Positions 1 through 11,800 of a DNA stretch of 64,000 nt are shown one piece after another; position 1 is the stretch's first letter; every line of letters starts with the position of its first letter. A model generated the notes under the pieces. That model searched no databases and had not been told where the DNA came from. It saw only the letters and a list, made by a program, of their open reading frames with translations. The stretch is from Phytophthora quininea (taxonomy: Eukaryota; Oomycota; Peronosporomycetes; Peronosporales; Peronosporaceae). The stretch covers positions 1,116,001 through 1,180,000 of the forward strand of contig JAAVTG010001003.1 of NCBI GenBank assembly GCA_011947345.1, written 5' to 3'. A program made the translations under genes and the position numbers.

Positions 1-248
1 TCCTTGTAGGACTTTGGGATGCGATACAGCGTGAGCACATATCGGTCCGACGTTGTGACTTGGTGTGTTTCGATGGCATAGCCTCGAGCTTTGACGATTT
101 CGACGACAGTTTTGCCAACGTCCGGGTCCACCACGGCTGCCTCCTCTACCTGGTCCGCTGCGTCGACGGATGGGGAGCTCAGACTGAGAAGCAGCAGGAG
201 CCCCACAACCAGTCTATTCAGACAGCGACAGCGTCCGAACTTCGGCAT
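1..248 (-). CDS. Acid (lysosomal-type) lipase, N-terminal part, cut by the window edge
   Basis: The reading frame starts at the ATG at 248 and stays open for 82 codons to the left edge. It begins with a short basic stretch and a run of leucines that make a signal peptide, then the sequence VGKTVVEIVKARGYAIETH and, after TTSDRYVLTLYRIP, leaves the window. This is the N-terminal lid/linker region that precedes the alpha/beta-hydrolase core in lysosomal acid lipases and gastric-type lipases, which hydrolyse triacylglycerols or sterol esters. The catalytic residues lie outside the window. The same N-terminal block is found in the damaged copy at 2564-3920, so the two are tandem paralogs in the same orientation, now separated by a transposon. 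This copy shows no stop or frame break in the visible part. Confidence 0.72.
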   Translation of the reverse strand, partial: MPKFGRCRCLNRLVVGLLLLLSLSSPSVDAADQVEEAAVVDPDVGKTVVEIVKARGYAIETHQVTTSDRYVLTLYRIPKSYK

Positions 249-876
249 CGCTGCACGGCGGCGGAGATTGTGGACTGTGGAGGGGGAACAATCTCATTAG
301 CCCACCACGGGTCAATTTGAGGTCGAATCCTCCGATGGGCGGTTGCAGTGTCGTCACTTTCTGGAATCCAGACTGCAAGAACAGAGAGAAGATGAGCAGT
401 CTGCACATTGCCGCAGTGACTGGAGCTCGACGGGAAACATTTCGCTGCAATATACAGTATTTGCGCGTTACAGGACCAGCAGGAGCAGTAGAAGTCGCGC
501 AAGCCCCACACCGGATACTGGGAAAGCGACTAACCGCCATGGAATCAACTCGTGGGAATTAGCGAGAACACTTTTCCGACGGACCAACTTTTTCCCCTAC
601 GAATCATAGTAATTGTAATTGGTTTCTCGGTTCGTGCTTCATGTATCATAGGCCCTATGATAGCATGAATCGAGAAACCAGTAGTGCAGTGTGCACTCTT
701 GGCGCGCTGTACGTTTGGAGAACAAGGATCGCAAAATGTGATGGTGAAGGAATTCCGCCATAATCCTTTCGTTCTGGGAACAACACTTGTCGCCCATTGC
801 CAACTCAGAACGTGCTGCCGTAGCCGCACTTCGGATTTGTCAAGCCGAACGCTGTAAATAGTCGTCTCCAGAACTA
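249..876. other. Intergenic stretch upstream of the first lipase
   Basis: No convincing gene is seen. The open frames here are short, lack domain-like sequence and overlap one another on both strands. The only structure I see is the imperfect palindrome at 621-679. The right edge is the TA dinucleotide (875-876) flanking the pogo-like transposon. Confidence 0.5.
621..679. repeat. Imperfect 59-bp palindrome (foldback)
   Basis: The outer arms GGTTTCTCG (621-629) and CGAGAAACC (671-679) are exact reverse complements, and the centre continues with TTCATGTATCATAGG against CCCTATGATAGCATGAA with a one-base slip. The transcript or single strand could fold into a long hairpin. It may be a remnant of a small foldback element or a regulatory hairpin; nothing more can be said from one copy. 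Confidence 0.6.
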
Positions 877-897
877 CCGACGACGACACAAAAGCCG
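877..897 (+). repeat. Left terminal inverted repeat of the pogo-like element
   Basis: The 21-bp sequence starts CCGACGACGACACAAAAGCC directly after the TA at 875-876. It matches the reverse complement of 2506-2526 at 20 of 21 positions. Similarity stops immediately inside the repeat. Confidence 0.88.
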
Positions 898-972
898 GAT
901 GCACTGAACGACATCCCAATAGTAAAATAGGAAACGACACTGAGTAAAAACAATCCAAAATATATGTACTGT

Positions 973-2324
973 TTATACGATCGCTTCCTCGATCTCAGGA
1001 ATAGCCTTCGTGAAGCTACTTTTATCACTTCTAAGGGGAGAGAATCCCAAGCAGCAATTGTGGCTTTCACAGCCCGCAGCCGTTTCTCCTTCGCTGTCAG
1101 TCCAGACTGGCAAATAAAATTGCCGCGAATTCGAGCCTTTAAAGGTCCCATTACCCCCACGTCCAACGGCTGACACACCGACGTGCTCTTCGGGGTAATG
1201 GAACCACCGTCGCACACGCCTCTTCCGCCACGATTCGCACGCCTTCGTCCGACACGTGGCTGTCGAAATTATCGACCAGCAGCAACGCAGGGTTGTCGAT
1301 CTCAAATTTCAAGAGATTCTTGACGTAGAAACTCCAGCCAATCGAGTCCATCCAGCCATGCTCCTGGACCGTGTAAAAGTGCCCAGGCGGGAGATCTTTA
1401 AGCTCATTCGAGTCAATTGTCCCGCCCAACTTTCCTCGTAATATGAAAAGTATTGGCAACTTTTTCCTAGTAAAAACAAAGATTTCAGTAACAATAATAA
1501 AGAAAATAATATCAAATAATAACGTACCGTCGCCTCGGATAGTCAGTACTGCGGTCATTCGGCCAGAGTGCTTTGAGTAGTCTATGACCTTCGCGGAGCC
1601 GTTGCGTCCTTTAACGGCCCAGATACGTGCAGGCGGCATGTCAAAATTGATTGCCGTCTCATCAACATTATAGATTTCTGCATCTGAATAGCTAGAGTAG
1701 GTCGACCAAAAGTCAAAAGCAAACCTAGCCTGAAGTTGAAGCAGCTCTTCTGTTGGCAGCTTTGTTTCTTGAGGCTTTTGAGTCGAAAAGCCATAGCTAA
1801 ATTAATACACGACAAGTCAAATGTTAGACAAAATAGCAAAAATAACTGAAATGCGTTATTACCGAGCCGCCGTTCGTTGGCATAAGCGCTCCAAAGCTCT
1901 ACGGCTGCTCTCTTCCGACTTCTTGCAGCGCAAGTAGCCTATCAGCCACTCCGTGAAATGGATCTGCATGAAGCCTATCATGCGAGACGTCGTTAACCAC
2001 TGTAGATAGTAATAACAGCAAGTTAGTAGAATCTTAATATAAAACATAAAACAATACTTACATCCTCTTCGCGGCGAGTGTCCTTCATAAAGGTCACCAA
2101 GGCAGGGGTATACGGGAAAAGTTCCCTTCACCCCTGCCCTTTGACGGTCTTTGAAAGCTTGTTTCCCGAAATGCACGCAGCTTTGCCCGCTGCTGCCACC
2201 AGCCGTCGACGGTGCTGTGGGGAAACTGCAGCTCGCGCGCGACTTGTGCGACGCCTACAAGCTCGATGCGCTGGAGCGCCTCAAGCTTAACCTTGATTGT
2301 ATAGCCCTTCTGTTTGTTTCCCAT
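973..2324 (-). CDS. Pogo-like transposase (psq/CENP-B HTH plus DDE_1), frame broken at homopolymers
   Basis: Starting at ATG 2324, the first exon encodes a psq-type helix-turn-helix (QVARELQFPHSTVDGWW). I infer introns at 2061-2000, 1862-1797 and 1523-1467, all GT-AG. The DDE_1 core is complete: NVDETAINFD holds the first Asp, LLLVDNFDSHVSDE the second, and STSVCQPLDVGVMGPLKA the third acidic residue. The stop is at 973. Three frame changes occur, at GGG near 2122, CCCC near 1197 and AAAA near 1021, each explained by one missing base. With these allowed for, the exons sum to 390 codons. It would bind the terminal repeats and cut and paste the element. Whether it is a recent intact copy with sequence errors or a young pseudogene cannot be settled here. 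Confidence 0.82.
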
Positions 2325-2505
2325 CAAATTGGTGACTGAACTGCATTTGCGCTCGTGCCTGGTGACGTGTAAGAATGCTCTGCTTCCAACCATTTTTTAT
2401 GTTGTTTTAATTGGTATTTTATTTTATATCTCATAGATGAGCTGATTGGATAAAAACATTATCACTGCCGACAAAGTCGAGCCGATCTCCGTATTTTGTG
2501 TTCCT

Positions 2506-2526
2506 CGGCTTTTGTGTCGTTGTCGG
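2506..2526 (-). repeat. Right terminal inverted repeat of the pogo-like element
   Basis: Read on the minus strand it begins CCGACAACGACACAAAAGCC and is followed outward by TA at 2527-2528. It pairs with 877-897 with one mismatch. The two ends read inward, as expected for terminal inverted repeats. Confidence 0.88.
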
Positions 2527-2563
2527 TACCCCAAAGCTCCCGGGAGCCTCATGAAAGGTGGTG

Positions 2564-3920
2564 CTACGACGAATCCCCCAAGCTGGTCTGCGTTACCCCG
2601 TTCAATACGCTTGTCCAGCGCACGTTTTTGAGCTGCACCGGAAGATCTTGGTGCACGAGTTGGTTGACATTTCGAGCCTACGTAAAGTCTGGATGAGATG
2701 ATGCGTCAATGGTTTTCTCGTACACGATGACTCCGTTTGGAAGTCCCGACCGGATCTGGGCAATATCGTTGGAGGTAGCGCCGACGTAGAAGCCCGTGCG
2801 AGGATATACGTACCATGTTTCCAACGGGGTATGCCGGCGGATCCAAACCTGCCGTACACGGCCTTGTTCTTGCAGATGAGCGAAGAGCAGAGTTTGATCC
2901 CGAGAATACGCAGACAACTGCAGCCATAGGCGTAAGACGCGAAGGTGCCGTCGCGAATGCCTCGAGCGTAGTGGCCCACATTTCTCGCCGAAGTTCCTGC
3001 TCGTGTTTGCGAGAGGTAGACTGGGATGCGGGTGGTGTTTAGGTTGCTCGATGGCCCAGCGATGAGACCGCTGGCGAAATCACGTTGCTCTGCCAAGTTG
3101 GTGCACACGATGGCGGATAGCAGTGCCGTGGGCATGTCGGAATGGGGCAGGAAGCTAGTAAAGCCTAGGTTAAGGAACGTTTCGTTCAGCTTCAGCTTAG
3201 CCGGCGCGACGAACGATTCTGCCGAAACATGACCCGTCCAAGCGACCGGGGCAAGAGCTCCAAAGTAGTCGACTTTCTTCGACACCTTTTGGTTCTTGGA
3301 AAACCCGACGAAGGCTTGGGTCGTGCGTTCCAAATGGCCGATGTAGCTGACACTGGTTCGACCGGTGGTGTCGAGGATGTTGTTGACAAAAACTGGCAGA
3401 TCGTACAGACCCATGTCTTCCCACGTGAAGTCCCAGAACGCGTCGTCGGTGGTGTAGTCGAGGTGTTCGCGAGACCACGTCGTGCCGCGGTTATTGCCTA
3501 ACCAGACTTCAAAACCAGCAAAACCAGCGTCTGCCAGCACAAACGGCATGCTCTGGTTGCGGAAGTTGCAGACGAACGAGAAGCTGCTGTCCAGTAGACC
3601 GTGCTGCAAGTGCACTGCAGGTTTGTTCGAGCGGCATCGCCACCCGACTGAGTTTCCGCGTAGGTCTTTGGGGGCGATATATTGTGAGCACCTAGTAATC
3701 CGACGTCGTGACTTGGTGTGTTTCGATGGTGCAGCCTCGAGCTTTGACGATTTCGACGACAGTTTTGCCAACGTCCGGATCCACCGCAGTTTCGTCGACT
3801 CCGCCAACCATCTCGACTTGAGCGACTTGGTCTGCTATCGTAGAGGGAGTTGGAGTGTGAACTGCGCAGTTGGTGGTAACGTGCGGAATGAAAATGGATA
3901 AAGGACTGCTGTCACGTCGG
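2564..3920 (-). pseudogene. Decayed acid-lipase paralog
   Basis: The N-terminal block VGKTVVEIVKARG matches the lipase at the left edge, and the body contains lipase landmarks (NKPAVHLQHGLLDSSF, EVWLGNNRGTTWSREH, FWDFTWEDMGLYDLP, SLPNGVIVYEKTIDASS-like end). Several lesions are visible. An in-frame TAG follows the TTSD motif, a TAG replaces the conserved Trp after SHPDFT, and there are several frame changes. The nucleophile elbow that should read GHSQG reads GHLER, so the catalytic serine is lost. Unlike most frame breaks in this window, these include substitution-type changes, so true decay is likely. The signal-peptide region near 3840-3920 is also out of frame with its nearest ATG. Confidence 0.8.
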
Positions 3921-4847
3921 CATTTCCTCTCTGCTGTTCGAGCGACCGAGATCCCATACTAATTAATTCGTTGCGTGGGTGCAAGCCGACTGTCGCCTCG
4001 AGCTTCAATGCACAAGCTCTCTAAGCGCGGCAGGCCAGTATGCCTTCACGTGGACTAGTGCAACGCGTTCAGGTAGATAGAGTGGTCTCCGCTTGGCACG
4101 CGATGCAGCTACCGCTTAGGTGATCGACCTTAACATCCCAGGAAATGGATGGAAGCAGGAGTGAATAAAAATTGTCGCCGTGGTTGAGGTGCCTCGAACT
4201 CTTGGTCACAATGACCTCAATCGTGGATATCGTTCGCTGATTTGCTGGAGTTGCCGACCAGAAAGCAGGTCGGTCAGTTTTGGTAACGGCGTCGCAGTTG
4301 CCTGGTCGTTTGGCAGGCATTGTTCGCCTGGACACCGGCACTTGATCACACCACAAATAACTGAACATGGTTGAGTTTACTCTTTCCCACGCTGTTCTCA
4401 TGAAAACGGTTCGGCTGGGTTCTAACAATCATTGAGCAGGGCGGACTTGAACATCTGCTGCACAATCGAGTTCGTTGGGCCAGGTTAGGACGATACGTGC
4501 AGAACAAATAGCGAAATGGTGTGCTTCGTATCAGCGTCGGGTTGGTGGCGGACTGAACCTCCTCACTTCCGTGAGGTTGCCAGCCAAGAACGGAGCTGAG
4601 CATTCCTTTGGCGTTTTTGCTTTCGCGCTGCCAGACGATTGGCCCCACCTCGTTGCTGCACTGTATCTCATGAGGGAGGATTGCGATAATTCGATGTGCA
4701 CTCATGTGGACACATGCAATCCCAAAGTACTCAGCCTGCTGTTACGTCCAGGAGTGTTGATAGTGCAGCCGCTCAGTCGCGGACTTGCGGAGTCACACAC
4801 CCGTCCGAGCTGAATCCGCGCGGGGACTGAAGACTCACCGACCTGCA
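3921..4847. other. Intergenic region without a recognisable gene
   Basis: About 0.9 kb upstream of the glycosyltransferase. Open frames of up to 119 codons exist on both strands (for example 4346-4705 minus and 4475-4813 plus), but they overlap, show no domain-like pattern and have no plausible splice continuation. I see nothing that supports a gene. It may contain the upstream region of the lipase copy and the promoter of the glycosyltransferase. Confidence 0.4.
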
Positions 4848-6378
4848 ATGTCCATGGAACGAAGGCCACTCAAGCTCCGAGACGCGCGATGGCTGCAGTT
4901 GCTACTTGGCGGGTCTGTCCTGTTCTCAGTGTTGATGTTGCTGTCGCTGTCGACCAAGCTCCCGACCCACGAGTCGCTCCGACGGGCACCGCCAACAAGT
5001 GCGATGGCGGTCTACGAACAAGCTCAGGTCGATCTGTTCACCCTCGTCCAGAAGCGTCGGAATACGACCACAACCAACAGCTCCGACGTCTTCCACATCG
5101 ACGACCTCGTCACGTCCGACTCATACGAACAGTGGGCACCCGTCATCGTGTCCAAGTGCGTGCACGGCATGGACCCTCGAGCTGCGCCTTGCATCAAGGA
5201 AGCCAACCGCACGAACCTAGTCGAAGCCCAAGAGCTGCTGTATCCCTCGTTTCGCCTCAAGTTGCCGACCTTCGCTTCTGATGAGATGAAGACCAAGTGG
5301 CTATCGCAAGGCCTGCACGTCGATCGGATGCGAGTGTCGGAGGATCAAATGTGGGCCGAATACCCCACTTTCCAAGGCCAAAACATGGTGTTCGAGAACG
5401 CCGTCTACCAGGGAGATCCGCCGCCGGACATTTGGTCCGACAAGGGCTGCATGGGCCACGCCGTCTCGCACGCATCCTTTTGCACGACGCCAACGATAAC
5501 AGCACGATGGTCAACGTGACGAGTGTCGACACCATGATCGTGGCGACGAGTCCGGACTCGTGGTCGTTCCAGCACTTTATCGACCGAGTGGCGGTCGTCT
5601 GGAGTCAGGCCCAGTTGGTGGTCCCTACCACCAAGAAGAACGATACTGTCGTCGTCTCCGGCGGGGTACCGCGCAATCAGATCGTCAACGAGATCTACAA
5701 AGTGATGGTGGGGAGGCATCTGCACGAGTCGAGTTTGGTGGCAGCCAAGCGGCTCGTGTTCTCGTGTCGAGCGCCATTGATCCACCCGTTCACGACGCAG
5801 AGGATCACCGAGAACATCTTGCGATCGCTGCCTGCTCCGAAGAAGGATCCGGAAGAGGACCGCAATATTATCTTATTCCTGTCGAGATCGAAAGGCGGAA
5901 AGCTGTCAATGGCGGTCGCCAGATTTTGAACGAAGACGAATTGTTCAATGCGACCGCTGCGATGCTGAAAGAACAAAGTCGACCAGAAGAGCTGCAATAT
6001 TTTCGACACGACAAATTCAAAGGATTGGAGGAAGTGGCCTCGTTCATGCGAGACCGAGTGAAAATGATGATCGGACCCCACGGCGCCGCGTTTTACAACG
6101 CTCGCTTCGCCCAGCCACGCACTGCATTGATCGAGATCATTCCGAGCCCCGACAATTTCTTCGTGCCGTGCTTTTGGGAGCAAGCACGGCTACTGGGACA
6201 AGATTACTCGGCTCATGTGGGCACGACCCGCAGCTCCAAGAACGACATGGTCGTCACGGAGATTGAGGATGTAGTGGGGTTGGTCTGGAGTCGACTCAAC
6301 TACTTGGATAAAGCCTACCGACTGGAGCACGCCATCGACCACACCTACGCTTGGGAAGTGGACACGGCTAGTGCTTGA
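4848..6378 (+). CDS. GT61-family (DUF563/EOGT-like) glycosyltransferase, type II membrane protein
   Basis: The start at 4848 gives a short basic cytoplasmic tail and then a hydrophobic anchor (LQLLLGGSVLFSVLMLLSL), the layout of Golgi type II glycosyltransferases. The C-terminal third has the GT61 signature MMIGPHGAAFYNARFAQP followed by LIEIIPSP, the nucleotide-sugar binding region in EOGT, POMGNT2 and plant xylan arabinosyl/xylosyltransferases. NST sequons occur in the lumenal part. The frame changes at TTTT (5478-5481) and at AAA (5899-5901). One missing base at each restores 510 residues, normal for the family, so I read it as one gene. The donor sugar and acceptor (O-linked glycan or cell-wall polymer) cannot be told from sequence. 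Confidence 0.8.
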
Positions 6379-7048
6379 AGAATTGAATTGACAGACGTTT
6401 GTACAAAGACGATAAACATGATGGTGCCATTACATCGAGCAGTTGTTTGCTTTGCCAACAGGTACGGTAACTGGCCTTCCTTTCGAAGCAACGACAGCAA
6501 GGTCAACCAACTGGGGAGGACTTTAATCTCCACACATCGTTGCCATCGGACAACCAGAGGAAGGCTGGCAGTAGAAGCACAATAGTAGACGAGGTTTTCA
6601 TACTAGCTGCATGAACACCCGCCACCAACGACTTTGGGTGACTCGATCGACGTCTCAAGCAGCACCGCCCGACACGAGTCGTGAGCTTTCGCGTTCAACT
6701 CCCATCGAGTTCCCAGTTTTGGCGTAATCGACAATTTCATGTGGCGTTGTATAGGGCCGCATACATTTTTCTCAAACCGAAAGAACTTGCGCTTTGTATA
6801 GAATGCTGCGCAGCCGGTGCAGCCCTCGACCTCTACGGAAAACTGACAATAACCAACTCGCAGGCACGCCGGCACTTTGCCGTTCACTTGCTGTCGAGCG
6901 GAGCTCTTCGCGCGTGTCACCCGCCGAGTCGACGCCGCCCCTTGATCAAGACGTCCTTCTCCATCAACCCCCGAGCTTCCGCGTCGCCAACGACCTCGTA
7001 TTCGCGTCGATATCCGTCTCTAAAGTGACCTGTTCCAGCCCGTAAACG
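6379..7048. other. Intergenic region between the glycosyltransferase and DUF445 genes
   Basis: About 670 bp with no domain-like open frame on either strand. It should contain the 3' end of the glycosyltransferase transcript and the promoter of the following gene. I see no repeat or RNA gene. Confidence 0.4.
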
Positions 7049-8729
7049 ATGGTGCGGATGAGCGACTCCAAGCAGGCGCTACTGCTGAATCCCGAGTTCT
7101 GGAGCCCCAAGCAGCTGGAAGAGTGGCTCACTCGCTTCGAGGGCGGCCGCTACGCCAAGTTTACAGGCCCGCTGAAGGGCCGACGAGGCGCCGACGTCGT
7201 GCGCTTCACGGCCGCCGATTGGGCCCAACTGGAGCCGCAGGACCTGGCCACCAGTCTGCGGTTCACACTGTTGGGTATGGTGCAAGTGGCCACCCATGAG
7301 GAATCCCTGCAGATCGTCACGGACTTTGTTCCGCTCGCGGCATCCCCGGAAGAGTGCCAACGGCCAGGCAAAAGACCGTCCCGGTCAAGTTCCCTCCCAT
7401 GGTGGAGGTGCCGTCCATCCCTGTGCTGACCTTCTGCGTCTTATTTGTGATCTTGGCCATCTTGTGCTTCACGGTGTTGAAGGACCCACTCGCTGACGTT
7501 GGCATCGACTCAGCCAGTATCGCTCATTATGGGAGTATCCCGCTGGTCAGCGTCGTGTTCACATACTTCCACATTTGGGTGGCGTTGTACATGACGTTTT
7601 ACCCGCTACAGTACGAAGGCTGTTTGCAGATCCCGGACACCAACACGGGCTTCGGATGGCAGGGGATCGTCCCGCATAAAGGAGAGAAGATGGCGCGTCA
7701 AGCTGTGCAGATTATGACGCACAATTTACTAAAAGTGTCGGAAGTGTTTTCCAGGATCGAGCCGGCACAAGTAGTGAAGGAGTTGGAGCCGATTCTGTTC
7801 AATACGATCCACACGGTGGTGGAAGATATGGCGCTGAAGTACAGTCCCGAACTATGGGCTGTATTGCCGATCAAGGTGAAGGAGGAGATTGTCGAGAAGG
7901 TAAAGGAGGAATCCCCGCTCACATTGAGGCGCTCATGGATGAAATCCGCAACAACATTGAGGACGTCTTTGACCTCGAGGACATGGTGGTGACCAACATG
8001 TGCAAGGACAAGCAGCTTCTAGTGAACATGTTCGTAACTTGCGGCTACTCAGAGCTGGCGTTCATTCGCAACTCTGGCGCATACATGGGCGGACTGTTCG
8101 GCCTCATGCAGATGGGCATTTGGTTCGTCTACTCGGACCGTATCGTAGTGTTCCCCGTGATCGGTCTGCTTGTAGGAACCATCACGAACTGGCTGGCACT
8201 CAAGATGATCTTCGAGCCTGTGAACCCCAAGAAGTTTTGCGGCTTTACACTGCACGGACTGTTCTTGCGGCGCCAGAATGAGGTCGCCGAGGTGTACGGC
8301 AAGATGGTTGCTCGCGACGTGTTGAACTCGCGCAACATCTTCGAAGCCATTCTAAAAGGCCCGTACTCCGATCGCCTCTTTGAGCTCGTGTATGACAATG
8401 TCCAGGAGGCGGTGAACGCCGCCACGGAGACGACGCAGAAGCTCATCAACTTTAGCATTGGCGAGGAAATGTACGCCAACATCAAGGAGGATGTCACTAA
8501 CCACATCGTCGAGATCTTCCCGGACAGTCTGCGCCAGATCGAGGGCTACGCCACCGTGGCGATGGATCTCGAGGTGACGCTGCGCGAAAAGATGAAGCTG
8601 CTGAGCTCGGAGCAGTTCGAGCAGCTGCTGCACCCGATCTTCGAGGAGGACGAGTGGAAGCTTGTTGTCATGGGTGGCGTGCTGGGCGTCGTGATCGGTG
8701 TTATCCAGGCCTTCCTTATCAACCACTAA
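7049..8729 (+). CDS. DUF445-family integral membrane protein
   Basis: The product is about 560 residues after allowing one missing base near 7354 and one at CCCC near 7916. An N-terminal soluble segment is followed by two hydrophobic spans (VLTFCVLFVILAILCF and LVSVVFTYFHIWVALYM) and a long amphipathic region. Further spans are IWFVYSDRIVVFPVIGLLVG and, at the C-terminus, LVVMGGVLGVVIGVIQAFL. The block VGTITNWLALKMIFEP followed by FCGFTLHGLFLRRQNEVAEVYGKMVA is the DUF445 core (TNWLALKMIF...P and G.....R...A). The family occurs in bacteria (YheB-like) and stramenopiles; its function is unknown. It converges with the RING-finger gene on the opposite strand, the two stops being 138 bp apart. Confidence 0.75.
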
Positions 8730-8866
8730 GCTGACATTTCAGGAGAGTTCACACGGACATAGCACTGTTGGTTTGGTACAAATGCGCAAGTCGCCGCGAG
8801 GGATCGTGAAATGGATAAGTTATCATGCACGTATATTCATTTTTTGTTTGTTCATGGGTCTACTGT

Positions 8867-11800
8867 CTAGACCGTCTGGTCGACGCTGAATTGGCAAACT
8901 GGACAAACCTTGTTCAGCGACAGCCACGAATCGATACAATCCGAGTGATACGAATGGAAACACGGCAGTGACTTGATCTCTTCGCCGACCTCAAAACTGC
9001 AGCGGCAAATCAGGCAGCTACAAGGAACGAATGAGCGACTAGGATTCGTCCATCAAAACAAAAATACAAACTTACTCTGGAGATCCTGTATCGTGCTCTT
9101 TTGCTGTGGTGAAGATATAAGTCGGCAGTTGGTTGATCAACGACGATGGCGCGCCTCGGCTGGATCGAGAAGCGATCGTGTCAGATCCATACAGAATCGA
9201 AATGAAAACAATCGGCAGTACTAACGATTTGGTGGTGTAAGGTCGACGGCCGTGCTGGTCACGAGCGGGCGGAGGTGGAGCAGCCGCAGCGACAACAGTG
9301 CCCTCAGTTTCCACGCTCACTGTGGCAAAATAGTCAATATTCTTCTTTCTAGACAATATATCATCCACACGTACCGATCCGATAGTCTAGGCTTGGTTGA
9401 ATGTCGGTAAGCTGGATCCCTCTCACGAACTACAAAGCGCACCAAGTAAGTATTTTGTGGAGTGGAGATAATTATGTCAACATTCTTACCTCGTCGTCGT
9501 AATTATTCCCTGGTGTATCTGTTACGGCAAGAAAATGTTAGCGTTAAAGTCGTCGAGACTTTTGATAAAATTCTTTGAGTAGTAAAACAAACCTAGATCG
9601 GTGTCGTACAAATGCTGCAACCATCTTGCATATTCTTCATCAAATGGAAGGCCTGTAAACACGGGATACATGTTAGCAATGTTGACAGCCTTCGAGAAAC
9701 AAACAGGCAATCGAGCGTATCAATACCTGTAGCCGTGCTAAACGACGACGGTGCATTCTCAGCCATCGACTCTTTGGTCGCTCCCATCAGAATGACTTTC
9801 TCACGGACGGGTTCCGGCAGTACAAAGCGGAATAAATGCCGCAGCGGAAGAACCTTCGTCTGACCGTGAGCGACCCCAACGTGGAACAAGAGGTAGATAT
9901 CCACCCGGTTTCGGTGCACTTTTCTGATCACGTCAATTTTCTCGAGCGTGACATCACCGAATGCTGTACGAATCCCTGGCTGTCCCATCAAAAACGTGAT
10001 GGCACTTGGACCATCGTAGCGGACAGCCTTCGCTAAACTGTTGCGTCGTTGCAGGGCTCGTTGGTCGGTAAAGCGTGTCGATCCACCATTTTCATGGGAA
10101 GCAGCAGCGGCAGCGGGAGCAGCTCCATCTTGAGTGACGTTCTCGTCGTCGTCAATTTGGGCGTTTGGCAGCGAAGGTTCTTCAGCAGGGAACACACTCG
10201 CGTCGTGTGCGTACAACATACGCACTGTGAACTGCCTCGGAAGTGAGTAGGTTGACGAAATACAGTCGAAATCGCCCTTATCGAGTTGAAGAGTGACCAC
10301 ACCCACATCCCCTCCGAGATGCCGGCCTCATCTTCCACAATTTGCAGCTCTAGAAGAATGCTGGCATGCAGTCGGCACTCAAAGATCAACTCACCTTGAC
10401 GACCGAACGGCAAGTGATACATCTTGAGCAGTAGGTCGCTGCAATTGTTGAATTGCCTCCCCACCCGGAAGACGTGCATCCCTTGGAAAGATCCACATCG
10501 CGGACTCCGTTGATCATACTGGAAAACAGAACCCCCTTTTCGTTCTGAATCACAAAGTACGGTCGACAAATGTCTGCCAGCGGAGACAACGGAACGCTAT
10601 TTGACCCGTCGCGGTCAGCAGCGCATTCCGGAGTCGATAGTAAGTCGATCTGGCGGACGTAGATCTGTCGAGCGGCAGGAGCCACGGCGATACCTGTCAG
10701 TTTGTGTTTCCGTTCCTCCAATGCTGGTGAATCAGAACAAGCGGCCAGTTTCCGGTCGCGCATTTCCAGCAGTTTGCAAAAGTCTGCAATGTAGCGTGAC
10801 TGCGGCCTCGGCAGGCCACCAGTGTACGCGGCATTCTTTGGGTCATTGCCGCTGAACGTACGCTGTAGTTTTGTAGGCCACGTCTCCGACATTTTGATGT
10901 GCTGCAAGTACGCGCTGAGCAGCTCATTGCCAAAGTTCTCCGGGAACGACGACGCGTCTGTGCAGTAGAGCGTGCAGCACGTCGCAAACACACTCATCTG
11001 CTCGTTATTCGGAGCAAGCAGCACCGCAACATTGGACGGATTCAAGTCCAGCCACGCAGCAACCGTCGAGGTCACCACAAAGCCAGAGTGCATTGACGGA
11101 ATCGGCCCGCGGCAGTACGAAATCGAAGCAATCCGGCCATCTAACAGCAAGCACCTAATAAGTAATGTACTATAAGATCAACCCCTTTTCAACGCACCAC
11201 AAAACTCATCAAACACCAACGGTTTGTGGTGCATCCTCTTGACGCCGTCGAACAGTCCGCAGTCGAACACACACGCGCCGTCTTCGAACCTAACAAAAAC
11301 AAATAAAGAAAATGAACCCTCCTCTTCGTAAAAACAATTCCCAATACTTCTCACCTTTGACTCATCTGCGAATCCAACTGCTCCAGCACTTTGACTGCTG
11401 CGTTCCAGTTTCTGGCGTTGGAATAAGCCCCCAGTAGTCGACTGAAGGTTGTAATGTGCGGAGGGGCGACACAGTACACTCTGGGCGCGATCTGGATGAA
11501 GCAGCCGTCCTCGCTGGTCTTGGCGAAGAGAGCGTACTGTACTGCACTCTGCAGAGAGGCCTGCAGTCTGTAGGTCCAGAGCAGCACTTTGTAGGCGTTT
11601 GAGGCCGCGTTCTCGCTCTCCTGCTTGACGTCGTTGGCATCTTTGGCGGCTTCAATGGCCTCAAAACTCTCTTGGGCGTCCAGCAGCAGCGACTGGGGCG
11701 GCGGCTTGTCCTCATCCTCGGCCGCGGCCTTCTCCTCGGCGATAGCTTCCATGGCCGTCACTTCGGTGGGGGACGGGGGCAGCGACAGCTGCAGCAGCAG

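Larger units (their letters stand above)
877..2526 (-). mobile_element. Complete pogo-like (Tc1/mariner superfamily) DNA transposon
   Basis: A 1650-bp element is bounded by inverted repeats of at least 21 bp (877-897 and 2506-2526, one mismatch), and each is flanked on the outside by TA (875-876 and 2527-2528), the target duplication of Tc1/mariner/pogo elements. Between them, on the minus strand, lies a single transposase gene with a CENP-B/psq-type helix-turn-helix and a DDE_1 catalytic core. The element sits between the two lipase copies, 38 bp beyond the stop of the damaged one. Boundaries are seen in sequence; the family assignment is from the protein. Confidence 0.88.

Noticed and set aside
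3921..4847. A gene in the frames at 4069-4428, 4346-4705 or 4475-4813
   Set aside because: Overlapping, no domain features, no splice continuation; could be an old element but nothing supports a name.
4848..6378. Three separate small genes in the glycosyltransferase region
   Set aside because: The three frames are consecutive pieces of one GT61 protein joined at TTTT and AAA runs.
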